DNA of 42,638 nucleotides from Legionella moravica DSM 19234 (GTDB lineage Bacteria; Pseudomonadota; Gammaproteobacteria; Legionellales; Legionellaceae), in contig NZ_KE384005.1 of NCBI RefSeq assembly GCF_000423305.1, positions 27,733 to 70,370 on the forward strand. The letters run 5' to 3'. Positions 23,949-34,064 of this stretch are shown here, piece by piece; the stretch's first letter is position 1; each line of letters begins with the position of its first letter. The notes under the pieces are model-generated. The model was not told where the DNA came from, did not search any database, and was given only the letters and a program-made list of their open reading frames with translations. The position numbers and the translations under genes were made by a program.

Positions 23949-26672
23949 ATGTCTCACTATTTCAAAGATCTTATTACCAAACTTCGTAATCCAGGCAAGG
24001 ATTTGGGAAAAGAACACCATTTGTTCCTATTGGGTACTGCAGTTGATTACGTTGATCGCCCGACAGACCCCAACATCAATAAATCCTATATTCGTGGTGA
24101 AACATTTTCTTATACTGCTCAGTTAATGACCCTGTTGCTCGGTGAACAGGACTCTACAATAAAATACGCTGACGCCCACCTCCCCAAGTCCCCCTATTAT
24201 GCGCATGCCTATCATTCGAATTCAGTTGATGTGATCAATGGTGCGGATACGCCAGGATATGAAGTAGGTGATAGATTAGCAAAAGCGCTTATGTTAGCCC
24301 TTGCTGCTGTTGCAGAAGGAAAAACTCAATTAAGTATCTCGGGGTTCAGTCGCGGAGGAGTAGAGTCCATTGTATTAACCCATGAACTGGCACGAGTCCG
24401 CGATGCGCTGGCGAGAGATTTAAGCATTGAAAAACCAGGAGACCGTCGCTCACTGGCTACCCTTATACAAGAAAGTAACAGCGTACCTGGCCTTGCTCTA
24501 GTAAAAGATCCCAGCTATACACGCCAGGTGCTCACAGAATTAGTCACCAGCGAACCATTAGATGATGAACAAGAACTTAAATTGAAGCTCTTGAATAATC
24601 TGAATGCACTACAGGTTAAACTGTTTGTTCTTGATCCGGTACCTGGTGGAAATTTCGGTAAATTAATTCGCCTGGGATGGCAGGAAGAATGTTTTTATAC
24701 ACTTCCAGAATTCGTCGTGCAAAGACAGGAGTTTGTACAAAAACATGAAACATCTAATTGTTTTAAGCCAATTATTCCACTAGGTATGCCCTATGAAGTA
24801 ATTCCAGGTTGTCACGGTACTGGTGACGGAAACCAGTTTGATCACAATGGTTCGCCTGTTCCTGAATCATTTAAACAAAATAGTGATCTTTCGGGCGTCC
24901 AAGATCTGGTTTTAAGGCGATGGATTGATTTTATGTTTCCTAACGAAGTTAAAATGGATACAGCTATTGATCTGGGGCATTCTGAGCTGGATGCGGTAAC
25001 AAATGCATATCTGCCAGCCAACTCATCAGAGCGCTCTAGTCAACTTCTGAGTAACTATCAACACATTCAGGATAACTATCCGGCGTTCGAGTGGCTTGCA
25101 ACTCGTAACTATACCGGATTGGGGCGTTACATGGCTCAACGTCAGGTTCATTTTCGTCAAAGAGGAAATACACCCATTACCGATCTTGATGTTCATGGAG
25201 ATGGAACAATATTTCTCAACCTTCAACATGTTAAATTGTGGATGGCAAACACATTAAAACTATCCAATTTTTTCGAATTGAATTTAGTTGAACAAGTAAA
25301 ATGGCTCAAGGACAACATTGAATATGCCTTTAAACCGGTTGATTTGACTCAACCCATCAAAGATCAAAACCATATGATATCCAGCCTGCTAATGGAAGAA
25401 AAAAATCATACTTTAGTACAAGAATCTCTTTCATACCTGGTAAACACCGTTACACAAACCTACTTGAGAAATCATTTATCCATTGAAGAGAGAATGCAAT
25501 GCAGAAACTGTGTCGCTAACACGTTTGATACACTTAGAGAGGCTGCTACAGCTACGTCGGGAATAGATCCCAACAGAACCAAACTGGCGTCAACTTTTAT
25601 GGAGGAAATCAGAAAAGATTTAACCTCAACCATACTGCAACATCAACAGGCGCTTTTATCAATGGCGTATAAACTGTCACGTGACGCTGAAGATCTTCGG
25701 AAAACTCTAGCAAGTACAGATAAGTTTGATACTACTGACGGAACTCCAATCTCATGGCTCATGGACACCCAAAAATTAGTTGAAGACCTGGATATGTTAA
25801 TAGAACAAATTAATGCCTTAGAACCATGGTACGATCAAAAAAAGCTTGTTGATCATTGGTCCAGGGATTTGCCCATATTAGGGGGAAATGCAGAAGAGAT
25901 TTGTTTTGATAAATCTAAAGAACATATATTCCACATCATAAGCCAACAACAAGTCATACTACTGACCAATGCCAGTACTATACTAAGTAAAATGCCCGAA
26001 GCTCTAGCCAATCAACCTGAACAACTCGACAGCAAATTTTACTCATATATCCATAAACTTGCCAACGTTGAGCGTTTAGAGCAGACAGTTCAAACGACAC
26101 AGATGAAACTAGAACAAATAACCTTGGAACTCGATTCCACTCGAAAACAACAAAAATCGACCCAGCATCAATTGGAACAGATCATCAGTGAGACCGAAAA
26201 CGCCAAAGAAAAAGAAGTCGCGCGATTAACATCCCTTTTAGATGCCTATCAAAGCAAAGAAGAAAGAGACGCAATTGTTGCTATTGATTCGTTATTAAAA
26301 ATAACAACACACTATTTGAACCATCTAAACCAATCAAAGGATAATAGTGTTTTGTTCCACGCAAAGAACAAGGCGGTCACAGAGCTGATCAACTGCCTGA
26401 AGGAAACCCACAAACTACCCTCTGAGCAATTGGTCCAATTTAATAGTAGGCTTAAGGAAACTCAAGACAAGATTCAAGAACACAGGGATCCTTTATGGCA
26501 GCGATTTTTCAGAGATTGTGTGCGAATAATTGGTCTGCTGTGTAGCGGTGTGGGACTATACCGGATAGTTACTGGGCAGGCCCCCAAATTTTTTAAACCA
26601 AGCCATGGTGAACAGTTCATTGAGGCAATTTCCGAACAAAATAACGTGATACCTACAACAAAGAGCAAGTAA
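23949..26672 (+). CDS. 907-residue DUF2235-like hydrolase with coiled coil and C-terminal hydrophobic helix; effector candidate
   Basis: A large orphan protein. The N-terminal ~350 residues look like a DUF2235-type alpha/beta-hydrolase core: a first strand HHLFLLGTAVDY, the nucleophile elbow SGFSRGGVES (Ser 134), an acid-containing FVLDPVPGG (Asp 229) and IPGCHGTGDGNQFD with a likely catalytic His 289. Residues about 450-680 are helical, about 690-770 form a strong coiled coil (LEQTVQTTQMKLEQITLELD and onward), and near 855-880 is a single hydrophobic segment (VRIIGLLCSGVGLYRIVTG). There is no signal peptide. DUF2235 domains occur in type VI phospholipase effectors, so lipase or esterase activity is plausible. 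In Legionella the modular layout with a late membrane anchor suggests a Dot/Icm effector; neither point is proven. It stands alone between ssb and the ribosomal block. Confidence 0.7.
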   Translation: MSHYFKDLITKLRNPGKDLGKEHHLFLLGTAVDYVDRPTDPNINKSYIRGETFSYTAQLMTLLLGEQDSTIKYADAHLPKSPYYAHAYHSNSVDVINGADTPGYEVGDRLAKALMLALAAVAEGKTQLSISGFSRGGVESIVLTHELARVRDALARDLSIEKPGDRRSLATLIQESNSVPGLALVKDPSYTRQVLTELVTSEPLDDEQELKLKLLNNLNALQVKLFVLDPVPGGNFGKLIRLGWQEECFYTLPEFVVQRQEFVQKHETSNCFKPIIPLGMPYEVIPGCHGTGDGNQFDHNGSPVPESFKQNSDLSGVQDLVLRRWIDFMFPNEVKMDTAIDLGHSELDAVTNAYLPANSSERSSQLLSNYQHIQDNYPAFEWLATRNYTGLGRYMAQRQVHFRQRGNTPITDLDVHGDGTIFLNLQHVKLWMANTLKLSNFFELNLVEQVKWLKDNIEYAFKPVDLTQPIKDQNHMISSLLMEEKNHTLVQESLSYLVNTVTQTYLRNHLSIEERMQCRNCVANTFDTLREAATATSGIDPNRTKLASTFMEEIRKDLTSTILQHQQALLSMAYKLSRDAEDLRKTLASTDKFDTTDGTPISWLMDTQKLVEDLDMLIEQINALEPWYDQKKLVDHWSRDLPILGGNAEEICFDKSKEHIFHIISQQQVILLTNASTILSKMPEALANQPEQLDSKFYSYIHKLANVERLEQTVQTTQMKLEQITLELDSTRKQQKSTQHQLEQIISETENAKEKEVARLTSLLDAYQSKEERDAIVAIDSLLKITTHYLNHLNQSKDNSVLFHAKNKAVTELINCLKETHKLPSEQLVQFNSRLKETQDKIQEHRDPLWQRFFRDCVRIIGLLCSGVGLYRIVTGQAPKFFKPSHGEQFIEAISEQNNVIPTTKSK

Positions 26673-26852
26673 ACCATAGTCGATAATCTTTTAACTTCCC
26701 CAATATATCTGGAGAGGTTAGGAGATTCAATGTACTTAATTGATGGCCTGAAACATAAAAAAGGAACCTGGCCATAATATTTGAATTATATATACAGCTT
26801 CAAAAATCCACTTATTAGGTAGTAAAATTCAATTATAACAATATATAAAAGT

Positions 26853-26878
26853 AAAAAAAAACCCGCTTTAAGCGGGTT
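26853..26878 (-). terminator. rho-independent terminator of the ribosomal superoperon
   Basis: On the minus strand AACCCGCTTAAAGCGGGTT is followed by a run of eight or more T. It lies about 20 bases after the rplQ stop and is the only strong intrinsic terminator in the 15-kb ribosomal block. Confidence 0.9.
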
Positions 26879-26897
26879 CGTATAAAGACAGTATAAA

Positions 26898-27281
26898 CTA
26901 CTCATCTGCTTCAGTATTAGCCACTGGTCTATCTAATAACTCAACTATAGCCATTGGCGCATTATCACCTTCTCTGAAGCCACATTTGATGATACGAACA
27001 TAACCACCAGGTCTTTCCACAAAACGTGGTCCTAAATCACTAAACAATTTTCCTACAGCAGATTTAGAACGTAAAATATCAAAAGCATGACGACGAGATG
27101 CTACTGAATCAGCCTTACTAACAGTAATTAAAGGTTCAATGTAACGACGTAAATCTTTTGCTTTTGGTAAAGTTGTTTTAATCAACTCATGCTCAATCAA
27201 AGAACAGCACATGTTAGAAAACATGGCTTTACGATGGCTACTTGTACGGCTAAAACTACGGCCCGAATTACGGTGACGCAT
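26898..27281 (-). CDS. rplQ: 50S ribosomal protein L17
   Basis: A 127-residue large-subunit protein near the exit tunnel. It opens [21 protein letters not shown] with [19 protein letters not shown] and [21 protein letters not shown], all typical of L17. It is the last gene of the alpha operon, 18 bases after rpoA, as in E. coli, and is followed by a strong terminator. The C-terminus ends [10 protein letters not shown], slightly acidic, which is common in the family. Confidence 0.97.
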   Translation of the reverse strand: MRHRNSGRSFSRTSSHRKAMFSNMCCSLIEHELIKTTLPKAKDLRRYIEPLITVSKADSVASRRHAFDILRSKSAVGKLFSDLGPRFVERPGGYVRIIKCGFREGDNAPMAIVELLDRPVANTEADE

Positions 27282-27299
27282 AACAAAGACTCCTAAATA

Positions 27300-28292
27300 T
27301 TACTCGCCAAGACTTGCTGGCGGCCAATTCTCAAGTTTCATTCCAAGCGATAATGAGCGAGAAGCTAATACATCCTTAATTTCAGTAAGAGATTTCTTAC
27401 CAAGATTAGGTGTTTTTAACAGCTCATTTTCAGTTCTTTGAACTAAATCGCCAATATAATGAATGTTTTCTGCTTTTAAACAATTAGCAGAACGAACAGT
27501 TAACTCTAAATCATCAACAGAACGTAATAAAACGGGGTCGAAATCATTGCGCTCTTTATTATCAGATCGTGATTCTTCAAATTTCATATCAACAAAGGCA
27601 TGAAGCTGTCTTTGAAGAATACTGGCTGAAATACGGATTGCTTCTTCCGCATCAATCGTACCATTCGTTTCTAATTCAATTGTTAACTTGTCAAGATCAG
27701 TACGATTTTCAACACGCGCACTATCGACAAAATAAGCAACTTTCTTTACAGGAGAGAAGCTATTATCAATTTTTAATTTACCAACTGATTTCTTTTCAAT
27801 CTCATCATCAAGGTGACTAACGAACGAATCAGTATTATGAAAACCAATTCCACGCTCTACCTTCAGGGTCATATTCAATTTACCCTTTTCATTCAAGTTG
27901 GCAAGAACAAGCTCAGGATTTACAATTTCCTGCCCATGCGTCAATTGAATGTCGCCAGCAGTTACCTGACAAGGACCTTGTTTATTCAGAGTAATAGTAG
28001 CTTCCTCACCCACGGTCAATTTAATAGCTACTAACTTCAAGTTAAGTAACAAATCAACCACGTCTTCTTGAACGCCCTCAATTGTACTGTATTCATGAAG
28101 AACTCCATCAATTGAGGCTTCAGTAATGGCACTTCCAGGCATAGATGACAATAATATACGTCTCAACGCATTGCCGAGGGTGTGACCAAAACCTCTCTCC
28201 AAAGGCTCTAGAACGATTCTAGCTTTATAAGGTGACTCTGCCTGTACCTTAAGCACTTTAGGCGTTAGCATTTCATTGATTTCAGTATACAT
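27300..28292 (-). CDS. rpoA: RNA polymerase alpha subunit
   Basis: A 330-residue subunit that dimerises to nucleate RNA polymerase assembly. The N-terminal domain shows [27 protein letters not shown] and the C-terminal domain [46 protein letters not shown], the helix-hairpin-helix that contacts UP elements and activators. Length equals the gammaproteobacterial norm. GGAG lies 10 bases before the ATG. It sits between rpsD and rplQ in the alpha operon. Confidence 0.98.
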   Translation of the reverse strand: MYTEINEMLTPKVLKVQAESPYKARIVLEPLERGFGHTLGNALRRILLSSMPGSAITEASIDGVLHEYSTIEGVQEDVVDLLLNLKLVAIKLTVGEEATITLNKQGPCQVTAGDIQLTHGQEIVNPELVLANLNEKGKLNMTLKVERGIGFHNTDSFVSHLDDEIEKKSVGKLKIDNSFSPVKKVAYFVDSARVENRTDLDKLTIELETNGTIDAEEAIRISASILQRQLHAFVDMKFEESRSDNKERNDFDPVLLRSVDDLELTVRSANCLKAENIHYIGDLVQRTENELLKTPNLGKKSLTEIKDVLASRSLSLGMKLENWPPASLGE

Positions 28293-28310
28293 TCAGCTAT
28301 TTCTCCGAGC

Positions 28311-28931
28311 TTACTTAGAGTAAAGTTCTACAACAAGATTTACGTTGTAGTCTGAAGATAAGTCAGTTAACGTTGGTGCTGTAGAGAAAGTACCTTTAAA
28401 AGCAGTAGAATCTACAGTAATCCAATCACAAGGAGCTCGTTGTTCAGATAATGCCAAAGCTGCCTGAACCCGACCCTGACTTTTAGCTCTTTGACGAACA
28501 GTAACAACGTCGCCAGGACTTACTAAAAATGAAGGTACGTTAACTATTTTATCATTAACAAGTATTGCCTTATGAGTTACTAATTGTCTAGCTTCTGCAC
28601 GAGTGCTAGCAAAACCCATACGATATACAACATTATCAAGACGTCTTTCTAAAAGAGACATCAGATTTTCACCTGTAGAACCCTTTTGACGAGCTGCCAT
28701 TGTATAATAATTGCGGAATTGCTTTTCAAGAACACCATATAATCTTCTGATTTTTTGTTTTTCTCTAAGCTGAATTCCGTAGCCATTTAAACGTGGCTTT
28801 TTATCACCATGTTGTCCAGGTAACTTTTCAGATTTACACTTGGATTTATGATCACGCACACCACTTTTTAGTAATAGATCACAACCTTCACGTCGTGATA
28901 ATTTACATTTTGGACCAAGATATCTAGCCAT
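28311..28931 (-). CDS. rpsD: 30S ribosomal protein S4
   Basis: A 206-residue primary 16S rRNA-binding protein; in E. coli it also represses translation of the alpha operon. It opens [21 protein letters not shown] and contains the S4 RNA-binding domain ([32 protein letters not shown]). The N-terminal zinc cysteines of some S4 proteins are incomplete here, with single Cys residues at about 9, 17 and 33. It lies between rpsK and rpoA. Confidence 0.98.
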   Translation of the reverse strand: MARYLGPKCKLSRREGCDLLLKSGVRDHKSKCKSEKLPGQHGDKKPRLNGYGIQLREKQKIRRLYGVLEKQFRNYYTMAARQKGSTGENLMSLLERRLDNVVYRMGFASTRAEARQLVTHKAILVNDKIVNVPSFLVSPGDVVTVRQRAKSQGRVQAALALSEQRAPCDWITVDSTAFKGTFSTAPTLTDLSSDYNVNLVVELYSK

Positions 28932-28947
28932 TAATTACTCCTGAGTC

Positions 28948-29346
28948 TTATACACGACGTTTTTTAGGTGGCTTACAACCATTATGGGGTATGCCAGTTA
29001 CATCGGTTATTTCAACAATTTTAAAATCCTGGGATATTAATTCACGAATAGTGGACTCTCTACCAGGACCAGGACCATGAACAAATACTGCTACAGATTT
29101 CATACCATATTCTTTAGCAACAACAGCTGCACGCTCTGTTGCAACTTGTGCAGCATAAGGTGTACTTTTTCTGGAACCTCTGAAACCAGAACCACCAGAT
29201 GTTGCCCAACATAATGCATTACCTTGTCTATCAGTAAAGGTAACAATTGTATTATTGAAAGATGCATGAACATGAACTATACCATCTGATACAACACGTT
29301 TTGCCTTTTTTCGTACTTTTTGCTGTTTTGACTTAGTTATTGCCAT
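28948..29346 (-). CDS. rpsK: 30S ribosomal protein S11
   Basis: A 132-residue platform protein that contacts S7 and S18 near the mRNA exit. Diagnostic stretches are [21 protein letters not shown] and [16 protein letters not shown], and the end is [14 protein letters not shown]. Length and place between rpsM and rpsD match the alpha operon order. Confidence 0.98.
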   Translation of the reverse strand: MAITKSKQQKVRKKAKRVVSDGIVHVHASFNNTIVTFTDRQGNALCWATSGGSGFRGSRKSTPYAAQVATERAAVVAKEYGMKSVAVFVHGPGPGRESTIRELISQDFKIVEITDVTGIPHNGCKPPKKRRV

Positions 29347-29367
29347 CTTATTTTCCTACATGAAAAA

Positions 29368-29724
29368 TCAATTACTAGTGCCTTTTCTACGGCCTTTTCT
29401 AGTACGAGCATTTGTTTTCGTACGTTGTCCGCGCAAGGGTAATCCTCTTCTATGCCTTAAGCCTCTATAACAGCCAAGGTCCATCAATCGTTTAATGTTC
29501 ATAGTAACAACACGACGTAAATCACCTTCTACTGTAATTTTTGCAATTTCAATTCTTAATGACTCTAACTGAGCATCTGATAATTGCGAAACTTTAGCTG
29601 AAGGATCAATATCAACTGTTTTACATAATTTTAACGATGTGGTTTTACCAATACCATAAATAGCTGTTAAAGCAATTACCACATGTTTGTGATCAGGTAT
29701 GTTCACTCCTGCAATACGAGCCAT
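29368..29724 (-). CDS. rpsM: 30S ribosomal protein S13
   Basis: A 118-residue head protein that bridges to the 50S subunit and touches P-site tRNA. It opens [20 protein letters not shown] and ends [18 protein letters not shown], the conserved basic tail. It is the first gene of the alpha operon and follows rpmJ after 78 bases, a gap large enough for a regulatory leader. Confidence 0.98.
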   Translation of the reverse strand: MARIAGVNIPDHKHVVIALTAIYGIGKTTSLKLCKTVDIDPSAKVSQLSDAQLESLRIEIAKITVEGDLRRVVTMNIKRLMDLGCYRGLRHRRGLPLRGQRTKTNARTRKGRRKGTSN

Positions 29725-29802
29725 TAGCTTCTCCGAACGTTATTTTGTTCTGTCGAAAGGGACAGAAGAATACTATTTTTATAAAATTAAATCAAGCAGA
29801 TA

Positions 29803-29916
29803 TTAACCTTGCTTTTGTTTATGCCTGGCATCCTTACAAATTACTCGTATAGTGCCACTTCTTTTAATAATTTTGCAATTGCGACAAATTCGCTTTACTG
29901 ATGCTCTTACTTTCAT
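29803..29916 (-). CDS. rpmJ: 50S ribosomal protein L36
   Basis: A 37-residue zinc protein: [20 protein letters not shown] then a C-terminal half ending KQKQG. The zinc ligands are the CxxC pair (Cys 11, Cys 14), Cys 27 and His 32, so this is the zinc-binding (C+) form. It lies between secY and rpsM as in other gammaproteobacteria, with 18 bases after secY. It is short and easily missed. Confidence 0.97.
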
Positions 29917-29934
29917 TCCGAACTCCGATAAAAA

Positions 29935-31263
29935 TCATAATAGACCAGGTAGTTTCGTACCTTTAAAATTAGCCTTTTTCATTAACGAATCATATTGTTG
30001 GGTCATTAAATGAGCTTGTATCTGAGCTACAAAATCCATAATAACTACAACTATAATCAGTAATGATGTTCCACCAAAATAGAAAGGAACATGCCATGTG
30101 TACATTAAGATCTGAGGCAATAAACAAACCAGTACCAGATATAAAGCGCCAACCAAAGTTAATCGAGTCATAACAGAATCAATATATTTAGTTGTTTGTT
30201 CACCAGGTCTAATTCCGGGTATATATGCTCCAGATTTCTTCAAGTTCTCTGCTGTATCCTTTGGGTTAAATACTAACGCTGCGTAGAAGAAAGCAAAAAA
30301 CAAAATTGCAAGGGCATATACAATCAAATACAACGGTTGTCCTGGAGACAGAGCCATTCCGACATCCGACAGCCAACCCATACCTTTAGTGTGCGAAAAA
30401 AATTGTGCTAAAGTTGCAGGCAGTAAAATAATACTGGACGCAAAAATTGGGGGAATTACTCCAGACATATTGATTTTTAAAGGTAAATGGCTAGTTTGAG
30501 CAGCATAAACCTTTCTACCTTGCGTTCTTTGAGCATAATTAACTCGTATACGACGTTGCGCACGCTCCATGAACACTACAAAACCAGTTACCACTACTAC
30601 AACTACAGCAACGATGACCAAGGTCAACGCTTGCATTTGCCCTTCTTTAACTTGTTGCAGCACTGAGGCAATTGCTGTTGGCATACTGGAAACGATACCA
30701 GAGAAAATGATCAGAGAAATACCATTCCCTACACCCTTTTCTGTTATCTGTTCACCCAACCACATTAAGAACATTGTTCCAGTGACTAATGTAACAACAG
30801 CTGTAAAATAAAATGAAAAATCTGGTTGTAATGCAATTTGTTGTCCTGCGAGCCATCGAGCCATGCCTAGTGACTGGAATATTGATAGCAACAGAGTTAG
30901 ATATCTAGTGTATTGATTTATTTTTCTACGTCCAGACTCGCCTTCTTTCTTCAATTGCTCCAGTTTTGGAGAAACAACCGAAAAGAGTTGTATGATAATG
31001 GAAGCAGAAATATACGGCATTATTCCAATAGCAAAGACCGTTACACGAGATAATGCGCCACCAGAAAACATATTAAATAAGCCAAAAATTGTATTTTGTT
31101 GCTCATTAAAGAAATTAGCCAACTTATTAGGATCCAATCCTGGAACAGGAATATGAGCGCCTAATCTGTAAACTAAAATCCCTAGAATAACAAATATCAA
31201 TCTTGATTTTAGTTCAGCCAACCCACCACGTGATTGGCTTCCATTATGTTTTTGGTTTTTCAT
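29935..31263 (-). CDS. secY: protein translocase subunit SecY
   Basis: The 442-residue channel subunit of the Sec translocon, with ten membrane helices. Signature stretches are [12 protein letters not shown] before helix 1's loop, [13 protein letters not shown] in helix 2 and [15 protein letters not shown]. The ATG at 31261-31263 is preferred: AGAAG stands 7 bases upstream and a GTG two codons earlier would abut it. The start lies just after the rplO stop, with overlap of the upstream alternative, and rpmJ follows. It is the last long gene of the spc operon. Confidence 0.97.
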   Translation of the reverse strand: MKNQKHNGSQSRGGLAELKSRLIFVILGILVYRLGAHIPVPGLDPNKLANFFNEQQNTIFGLFNMFSGGALSRVTVFAIGIMPYISASIIIQLFSVVSPKLEQLKKEGESGRRKINQYTRYLTLLLSIFQSLGMARWLAGQQIALQPDFSFYFTAVVTLVTGTMFLMWLGEQITEKGVGNGISLIIFSGIVSSMPTAIASVLQQVKEGQMQALTLVIVAVVVVVVTGFVVFMERAQRRIRVNYAQRTQGRKVYAAQTSHLPLKINMSGVIPPIFASSIILLPATLAQFFSHTKGMGWLSDVGMALSPGQPLYLIVYALAILFFAFFYAALVFNPKDTAENLKKSGAYIPGIRPGEQTTKYIDSVMTRLTLVGALYLVLVCLLPQILMYTWHVPFYFGGTSLLIIVVVIMDFVAQIQAHLMTQQYDSLMKKANFKGTKLPGLL

Positions 31264-31265
31264 AG

Positions 31266-31700
31266 TCACTCTTCTATACTACCACCCAAGCCTTCGATAG
31301 CTAAACGAGCACCTTTAGTAACTCTTAAACCCTTAAGCTTGATGGCTGTAGTTAACTCACCGGAAAGAATAACTTTTACATCTTTTATTGAACTGTTAAT
31401 TATTCCAGCTTCACGCAAAACTTTAATATCAATGACATCTGCGGTTAACTTAGCAAGCTCACTCAAGCATACTTCATCAACTGTTCTGCCAATACGAGAC
31501 TTAAATCCCATTTTAGGAAGACGTCTTTGAATTGGCATCTGACCGCCTTCAAAGTTAATCTTATGGTATCCGCCTGCTCTGGCTTTTTGACCTTTATGGC
31601 CTTTACCACTGGTTTTACCTAAACCGGATCCTATACCTCTACCTAAACGCTTTTTTGGAGGTCTTGAACCGGGATCTGGTGATAGTGAATTCAGATTCAT
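31266..31700 (-). CDS. rplO: 50S ribosomal protein L15
   Basis: A 144-residue late-assembly protein. It opens [20 protein letters not shown], then [22 protein letters not shown], the Gly/Lys-rich extended N-terminus typical of L15. Its ATG overlaps the last base of rpmD, and its stop lies 3 bases before the secY start codon, so all three are translationally close. Confidence 0.97.
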   Translation of the reverse strand: MNLNSLSPDPGSRPPKKRLGRGIGSGLGKTSGKGHKGQKARAGGYHKINFEGGQMPIQRRLPKMGFKSRIGRTVDEVCLSELAKLTADVIDIKVLREAGIINSSIKDVKVILSGELTTAIKLKGLRVTKGARLAIEGLGGSIEE

Positions 31701-31885
31701 TATACACTCTCCTCGACTAGCAGCAGGTAGTTTATTGCATTAACAAGTCCACGAATAGCTGGTGTGTCATTGTGACATACACTTGAATTTGTTTTACCTA
31801 AACCTAACTGCTTTGCAATATGAATATGCTTTGGTTTTCTACCAATAGTACTTTTAACCAAAGTGATTTTAATTTTCTTTTCCAT
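31700..31885 (-). CDS. rpmD: 50S ribosomal protein L30
   Basis: A 61-residue protein of the L30/L7 family: [20 protein letters not shown], then [10 protein letters not shown] and a closing helix ([15 protein letters not shown]). Length is normal. It sits between rpsE (2-base gap) and rplO (1-base overlap). Confidence 0.96.
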   Translation of the reverse strand: MEKKIKITLVKSTIGRKPKHIHIAKQLGLGKTNSSVCHNDTPAIRGLVNAINYLLLVEESV

Positions 31886-31887
31886 AA

Positions 31888-32394
31888 TTAGCCCGCCATT
31901 ACTTCATTAACAGTTTTACCACGTTTGGCTGCAACGTAATCTGGTGTACCAATACTGGTTAAGGCACCAATAGTTGCTCGGACAATATTACTTGGATTAG
32001 TAGAACCAATACTTTTTGCAAGTATATTTTGTACACCTAATACTTCAAGTACAGCTCTCATAGCACCACCAGCAATAATCCCTGTACCTTCGCTAGCTGG
32101 TTTCATAAATACTTTTGATGCGCCGTAGTTAAAGGTAATTTCATGGAATATTGTCGTTCCAGAAAGAGGAATGTAAACCATGTTTTTCTTGGCTTGATCC
32201 ATAGCTTTCTGAATTGCAATTGGAACTTCTCGTGCCTTACCTCTACCAAAACCAACTTTACCCTTTCCGTCACCAACAACGACCAAAACAGCAAAGCCAA
32301 AAACACGTCCGCCTTTAACAACTTTTGCGGTACGAGTTACTGATACCAACTTTTCTTGATATCCATCTGACTTGGGTGAATCTTCGAATGCCAT
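31888..32394 (-). CDS. rpsE: 30S ribosomal protein S5
   Basis: A 168-residue protein involved in decoding fidelity; substitutions in its N-terminal loop give spectinomycin resistance in other bacteria. The S5 domain starts [20 protein letters not shown] and contains [20 protein letters not shown], and the C-terminal half has [20 protein letters not shown]. Place between rplR and rpmD is standard. Confidence 0.98.
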   Translation of the reverse strand: MAFEDSPKSDGYQEKLVSVTRTAKVVKGGRVFGFAVLVVVGDGKGKVGFGRGKAREVPIAIQKAMDQAKKNMVYIPLSGTTIFHEITFNYGASKVFMKPASEGTGIIAGGAMRAVLEVLGVQNILAKSIGSTNPSNIVRATIGALTSIGTPDYVAAKRGKTVNEVMAG

Positions 32395-32403
32395 AATCGT
32401 TCC

Positions 32404-32763
32404 TTAAAAATCTAATCCAGCTTCGCGAGCACCTTCAGCAAGTGCTTTCACTCGGCCATGATATTTATAACCAGCACGATCAAATGCAACTTGGCTAATG
32501 CCTTGTTCTTTGGCACGATTTCCAAGCATCTTGCCAACTAAAGTAGCTTGTTCTACTTTGCATTTCCCAGATAAACTGGCTCGTAATTCTTTTTCATTGG
32601 TAGAACATACTACCAAAACTTTATCACCGAGTTGATCAGCTTGAACAATTTGTGAATAGATATGCGTTCCGCTTCTATAAACAACTAATCTTGCTCTACC
32701 CGATTTACGGATTAAGGCTTTTGCTTTTAATCCACGTCTCTCACGCGAGTTTTGCTTATTCAT
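32404..32763 (-). CDS. rplR: 50S ribosomal protein L18
   Basis: A 119-residue 5S rRNA-binding protein. Diagnostic segments are RLVVYRSGTHIYSQIVQ near the N-terminus and VAFDRAGYKYHGRVKALAEGAREAGLDF at the end. It lies 9 bases before rpsE and 10 after rplF. Confidence 0.97.
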   Translation of the reverse strand: MNKQNSRERRGLKAKALIRKSGRARLVVYRSGTHIYSQIVQADQLGDKVLVVCSTNEKELRASLSGKCKVEQATLVGKMLGNRAKEQGISQVAFDRAGYKYHGRVKALAEGAREAGLDF

Positions 32764-32773
32764 AACTTATACC

Positions 32774-33313
32774 TTATTTCTTTTTGGCTTCTTTTCGAGC
32801 AATTACTTCACCAGCGTAGCGAACTCCTTTGCCTTTATAAGGCTCTGGTGGTCTAAACGCTCTAATTTCAGAAGCTACTTGTCCCAAAATTTGCTTATCA
32901 ACGCCTTTCAGTACAACAGTTGTATTGTTTGGGGTTTCAACACTCACACCTTTTGGTAATTCATATTCAACAGGATGAGAAAAACCTAGAGATAAGGTAA
33001 TAGAATTATCTTTGGCTTGTGCTCTATAACCCACACCAACCAACTCAAGAGTTACTGTAAAACCATCAGTAACACCGTGAACCATATTGCTTACCAATGC
33101 TCTTGCTGTTCCAGCTTGAGCCCATGCCTTTGGATCGTTTGCTGCAGGAGCAAATTCTAATTGGTTAGACTCTTTACTTTTAGTAATACTAACTAACCGG
33201 TTAATTTTTTGGGTTAGTGTTCCTTTAGGCCCTTTTACAGTGATTGTTCCATCAACGAATGTTACTTCAACATTTGCTGGATGAACAACAGGGGCTTTAG
33301 CTACTCTAGACAT
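32774..33313 (-). CDS. rplF: 50S ribosomal protein L6
   Basis: A 179-residue two-domain protein near the GTPase centre. It opens MSRVAKAPVVHPANVEV with VKGPKGTL, and the second domain ends with the L6 signature RPPEPYKGKGVRYAGEVI, followed by a basic tail. Place between rpsH and rplR is standard. Confidence 0.98.
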   Translation of the reverse strand: MSRVAKAPVVHPANVEVTFVDGTITVKGPKGTLTQKINRLVSITKSKESNQLEFAPAANDPKAWAQAGTARALVSNMVHGVTDGFTVTLELVGVGYRAQAKDNSITLSLGFSHPVEYELPKGVSVETPNNTTVVLKGVDKQILGQVASEIRAFRPPEPYKGKGVRYAGEVIARKEAKKK

Positions 33314-33330
33314 ATCATTCCTCGCAAGAA

Positions 33331-33720
33331 TTAAGCCACTTCACAAATGACTTCGCCACCAACACCTTTAGATTTAGCAGATATGTGAGTCATTATACCT
33401 TTAGATGTAGATAAAATAGCCACACCAAATCCTGGGATTGATGATAAATCTTTGTAAGATTTGTATACTCTTAGTCCTGGCCGGCTAATTCTTTTAATCA
33501 ACTCAATAACTGGTCTACCGTGATAATACTTTAGCTTAACAGTTATGGACTTAAGATTATTGTCTAATGTTTCAACGAAGAAATTCTCAATATAACCTTC
33601 TTCCTTCAAAACACGAGCAATTTCTTCCTTTAACTTAGAAGAAACTAATGTTATTTGCTGATGTTTCGCTTGTTGACCATTTCGTATTCTGGTCAGCATA
33701 TCAGCAACTGGATCATGCAT
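33331..33720 (-). CDS. rpsH: 30S ribosomal protein S8
   Basis: A 129-residue primary 16S rRNA-binding protein; in E. coli it is the translational repressor of the spc operon. It opens [20 protein letters not shown] and ends with the signature [16 protein letters not shown]. The frame stays open 147 bases further upstream, into rpsN, but the family start is the ATG at 33718-33720, and the gap to rpsN is then 29 bases. Confidence 0.98.
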   Translation of the reverse strand: MHDPVADMLTRIRNGQQAKHQQITLVSSKLKEEIARVLKEEGYIENFFVETLDNNLKSITVKLKYYHGRPVIELIKRISRPGLRVYKSYKDLSSIPGFGVAILSTSKGIMTHISAKSKGVGGEVICEVA

Positions 33721-33749
33721 ACTCACAATCGTTCTCCAATCTAAATAAT

Positions 33750-34052
33750 TTACCAGCTCGATTTTCTTCCGCCGGGTACATTGCCAACCATAAGCTGTTG
33801 TCTGAGGCAAATTCTGCAAAGACTGAATTTGCGATAGACTGCATGTGGCCGTCCACAACACTGGCATCGAGTACTATGACGAACAGGATTTGAATTAACT
33901 GGTAATTTTGCTAATTTTGCCTGAGATTCCATTATAACTTGGAAATCATCAGAAGATTTAATCAATTGTTTTAATTCGTTTCTGCGTTGTCTGTATTTTT
34001 CTACCAGTTTTCCACGCTTTAACTCTCGCACAAGCATTGATTTTTTAGCCAC
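33750..34052 (-). CDS. rpsN: 30S ribosomal protein S14, long form with zinc ribbon
   Basis: A 100-residue S14. Length and N-terminal half ([20 protein letters not shown]) are those of the long, usually zinc-free form. The C-terminal half, however, reads [23 protein letters not shown], with the complete CxxC-x12-CxxC zinc ribbon seen in the short (~61-residue) form. It thus combines both types. It lies between rplE and rpsH and ends [11 protein letters not shown], as expected. Confidence 0.97.
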   Translation of the reverse strand: MAKKSMLVRELKRGKLVEKYRQRRNELKQLIKSSDDFQVIMESQAKLAKLPVNSNPVRHSTRCQCCGRPHAVYRKFSLCRICLRQQLMVGNVPGGRKSSW

Positions 34053-34064
34053 AATTTCACCCTT

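Noticed and set aside
33721..33867. 49-codon N-terminal extension of rpsH
   Set aside because: The extension overlaps rpsN on another frame and S8 proteins start at [11 protein letters not shown]; it is an open-frame artefact.
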